Assembly: GCF_005048225.1 (NCBI RefSeq)
Contig: NZ_SUNI01000015.1
Location: forward strand, 49,834 to 113,833
Reading direction: 5' to 3'
Length of the DNA stretch: 64,000 bases
Origin: Paracoccus gahaiensis
GTDB lineage: Bacteria > Pseudomonadota > Alphaproteobacteria > Rhodobacterales > Rhodobacteraceae
The notes under the pieces are model-generated. The model ran no database searches. It was given only the letters and a program-made list of their open reading frames with translations, and was not told the origin of the DNA. The translations under genes and the position numbers were made by a program. Positions 62,122-64,000 of this stretch are shown one piece after another (the first letter of the stretch is position 1; every line of letters begins with the position of its first letter).

Positions 62122-62600
62122 GGCGCTGTTGCAGAACTCGGCCTGCCGGAGGATTCACGTGGGCGGACTGGTAAGGTAAGCGTCTCGGAATGAGCAAACC
62201 AAAAGCTGCCCGCTACCGCACGACGAACTGGACGTCCTATAATGCCGCCTTGAGGCGCCGTGGGTCACTTCTGATCTGGCTGGACAAGGACATGGTATGG
62301 CTGGCCTCCAAGGCAGGACGTCCAGGCCGCCCGCCGGTGTTCTCGGATGGCAGGGCCAATTAGAAGCACTGGTCCGGCTACCACGTCCAAAGTCGGATCA
62401 AGGCAAGAATGCGCTGCTTCAAATCCTTCGGCGAGCGTATCGCATCGCGAAACCCAGATAGGCAAGCCGCCGAGGTCCACATCCGCATCTCCCTCATGAA
62501 TCGCTTCAATGCACTCGGCACTGCCGAGATCGAGCGCGTGGCATGAGCTTAACGGGGTAAGGCAAAGCCCTCCTTCAATGCCGAGTTCTGCAACAACGCC
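62122..62600 (+). mobile_element. MITE-like, internally deleted IS5-family element
   Basis: Terminal inverted repeats of 21 bp with one mismatch (62122-62142, inner part TTGCAGAACTCGGC; complement at 62580-62600) enclose only 479 bp. Inside (62190-62546) are the first 50 or so codons of an IS5/IS427-type transposase (KPKAARYRTTNWTSYNAALR, GRPGRPPVFSDG) joined in frame, through one TAG, to its last 60 or so (KHWSGYHVQSRIKARMRCFK, RISLMNRFNALGTAEIERVA). The DDE core is missing. With both ends intact it could be moved by a full-length relative. Confidence 0.85.
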
Positions 62601-62994
62601 CATAGGATGCGACGCGGCGATGCAGCCTAGGAAAGGCCGGCAGGTCCATCAAAGCCCCCGGCCCTTCCAGCCGGCGGACAGCCCACTGCGCCAGACGCAA
62701 CGCCTCAGGGTCCGATGCGGCGCGTGCCTCCATCAGCACGCGGCCGATCTCGTCTCGACCCAGCATCAGCCCTTGCGCCCGCAGCATCGCCTCGACCTCG
62801 AGATGGATCAGTCGTTCGCATGTCCCAGCAGCCTCCGCTGCGGGCAGCGCCAGCAACGTGGCCTCCAGCCGCCCAAGGTCGCGGGCCGCATCTGCCAGTG
62901 CGGAGGCCTGAGCCACCTGCGCGGCAAGATAGGGCTGGAACTGGGGCTGGGGCTGGGGCTGGGGCTGGGGCTGGGGCTGGGGCTGGGGCTGGGG
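62601..62994 (-). pseudogene. Broken gene with Pro-Gln repeat, family not recognised
   Basis: On the minus strand the repeat encodes about nine Pro-Gln pairs, leading into FQPYLAAQVAQASALADAAR, then DLGRLEATLLALPAAEAAGT and DPEALRLAQWAVRRLEGPGA. The helical composition looks like a real protein. The gene is cut at its 3' side by the IS5-derived element at 62600, and its 5' side disappears before the IS66-like unit near 63000. I cannot name the family. Confidence 0.5.
62941..62994. repeat. Hexanucleotide tandem repeat (CTGGGG)9
   Basis: Nine perfect copies of CTGGGG, with a tenth imperfect copy just before. On the minus strand it is (CCCCAG)9, in frame with the broken gene and coding for alternating Pro and Gln. 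A six-base unit keeps the frame when copy number changes. Confidence 0.95.
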
Positions 62995-63070
62995 ATCAGC
63001 TAAAGAGTAACTGGGGCAGATTCCCGGGCATGATCGTTGCGCTCTTGATCTCGGTCTGATTCAAGATCGT

Positions 63071-64000
63071 ATGAACCCGCTTTTGGATGATGGATCTGCG
63101 CCACTGTCCCCCGACGCCCTGCGTCGGCTCGCTGTGGATCTGTCGCAACGGTTTGGGGCGCTCGAGGCACAAGTCGCCCACTTGAGAGGCGAACTTGAGA
63201 AATCCGAACTTGCCCGGGCTGCTCTGCAAGCCGAAAACCAAGACTTGCGCGACGAGATTGCGCGGCTGAAGAACCTGCCACCGCGCCCCCCTTTCAAGCC
63301 GTCCGGCATGGAAAAGGCAACGAACCGCGACCTTGGCAAGGCAGCCGGGACGGCTCAGCGAAGGGGACCCAAGCGCGACACAGACCGTGTCACGCGTGAA
63401 GAGGTGCTGAGAACCGACGCTCCGGCAGGATCTCGCTTCAAGGGCTATGAAACCCTCCTGGTCCGTGAGCTGGTCATGTCAGCCGAACTTGTCCGCTATC
63501 GGCGGGAGCGGTGGCTGACGCCGGAGGGCAACACAATCATCGCGCCCTTGCCGGCGGGATTGATCGGCGGCTTTGGCGCTAACCTGCGCCGGTTCTGCCT
63601 TGTCCTTCATGCCCAGGGGCAGGTCACGACAGAGCGGTTGACCTCGATCCTGAATGGGATCGGCATGGAGATCTCCAAGCGGCAGGTCGTGCGGATCCTG
63701 ACCAGCCGACTTGAGGATTTCGTGGCGGAAGATCGGGCGGTTCTGAGGACTGGCCTGGCGACAGCACCTTTCATCAGCGTGGATGACACTGGCGCCCGCC
63801 ATGCCCGCCGCGACGGGATCACCACGCAGATTGGCAGTGCCCGCTTCACCGTGTTTCGGACAGGGCGCTCGAAGTCACGATTGAACTTTCTATCTTTGCT
63901 ACAGGCTGGTGGCGAGGATTACGTCATCAACGACGCAGCGCTCGAATACATGCGCCGTCGCAAAGTGGCGCCGGAGGTGGTGGCCAGGCTCGCCGGCCAC
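63071..64000 (+). CDS. IS66-like DDE transposase, running off the window
   Basis: An open frame of 310 codons without a stop before the window end. It begins NPLLDDGSAPLSPDALRRLA, followed by a coiled-coil (ALEAQVAHLRGELEKSELAR, LQAENQDLRDEIARLKNLPP) and PRPPFKPSGM, the usual N-terminus of IS66-type transposases. The first catalytic Asp pair is in FISVDDTGARHARRDGITTQ. The region upstream to about 63000 probably contains the left terminal repeat. The call is by pattern; the other catalytic residues may lie beyond the window. Confidence 0.72.
   Translation, partial: MNPLLDDGSAPLSPDALRRLAVDLSQRFGALEAQVAHLRGELEKSELARAALQAENQDLRDEIARLKNLPPRPPFKPSGMEKATNRDLGKAAGTAQRRGPKRDTDRVTREEVLRTDAPAGSRFKGYETLLVRELVMSAELVRYRRERWLTPEGNTIIAPLPAGLIGGFGANLRRFCLVLHAQGQVTTERLTSILNGIGMEISKRQVVRILTSRLEDFVAEDRAVLRTGLATAPFISVDDTGARHARRDGITTQIGSARFTVFRTGRSKSRLNFLSLLQAGGEDYVINDAALEYMRRRKVAPEVVARLAGH

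Noticed and set aside
62941..62994. Tandem repeat considered as a CRISPR or iteron array
   Set aside because: The unit is six bases without spacers and lies in frame within a coding region.
1..64000. tRNA, rRNA or riboswitch genes
   Set aside because: No cloverleaf, conserved rRNA segment or known riboswitch core was seen by eye. A covariance-model scan would be needed to exclude small RNAs.

Overview
The window looks like a large accessory replicon (plasmid or chromid) of a GC-rich alphaproteobacterium of the Rhodobacteraceae, probably a Paracoccus-like organism. The reasons are the base composition and codon use, the mix of insertion sequences (IS1182, IS3, IS5, IS630, IS110, IS256 and IS66-like), an unusually high density of solute transporters (peptide-type ABC, tripartite tricarboxylate, sugar ABC and TRAP), and many FadR/GntR regulators. 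I see no rRNA, tRNA or CRISPR array. The genus is an inference from gene style, not from a marker gene.

Layout. 1-3.5 kb: a FadR-type regulator, an IS1182 element with 23-bp perfect terminal repeats, and a small serine recombinase. 3.5-7 kb: two small exported proteins, a winged-helix replication-type protein and a type IV toxin-antitoxin pair (AbiEii-like nucleotidyltransferase). 7.2-10.4 kb: a nitric-oxide response block in which flavohaemoglobin (hmp) plus a small overlapping gene is divergent from nsrR and an HPP/CBS membrane protein. 10.6-13.2 kb: an exported esterase, then a gene graveyard with IS256 and flavin-monooxygenase relics.

13.2-31.1 kb is a two-part acid catabolism locus. First comes a peptide/nickel-type ABC transporter (binding protein, two permeases, two ATPases) with an alpha/beta hydrolase, facing a mandelate-racemase-family dehydratase and its FadR-type regulator. 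TGTNNNACA sites occur at all three promoters. Then comes a TctCBA transporter, a thiamine-diphosphate enzyme, a DapA-like lyase, a second GntR regulator, an oxoglutarate-semialdehyde-type dehydrogenase and a 5-dehydro-4-deoxyglucarate dehydratase. The last two enzymes would take a C6 sugar diacid intermediate to 2-oxoglutarate; the racemase-family enzyme could supply the intermediate.

31.5-44.6 kb is a complete-looking myo-inositol operon on the minus strand: binding protein, ATPase, permease, iolH, iolG, iolI-like, iolC (kinase fused to a DUF2090 domain), iolD, iolE and iolB. It is headed by a LacI-type regulator with matching operator-like sites. An IS3 element (44,811-46,045, 4-bp target duplication) sits one base from a relic of its own left end, beside an IS110 relic. 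46.7-53 kb: a GH31 alpha-glycosidase and TRAP membrane genes, divergent from the TRAP binding protein and a FadR/UxuR-type regulator.

53-64 kb is an IS-rich scar: an IS5 element, an IS630 split by an IS110 and fused at its 3' side to the last third of a haem-type TonB receptor, an intact siderophore receptor/MFS pair, a truncated AAA ATPase, an IS110 fragment, a MITE-like internally deleted IS5 copy, a (CCCCAG)9 repeat in a broken gene, and an IS66-like transposase gene running off the end.
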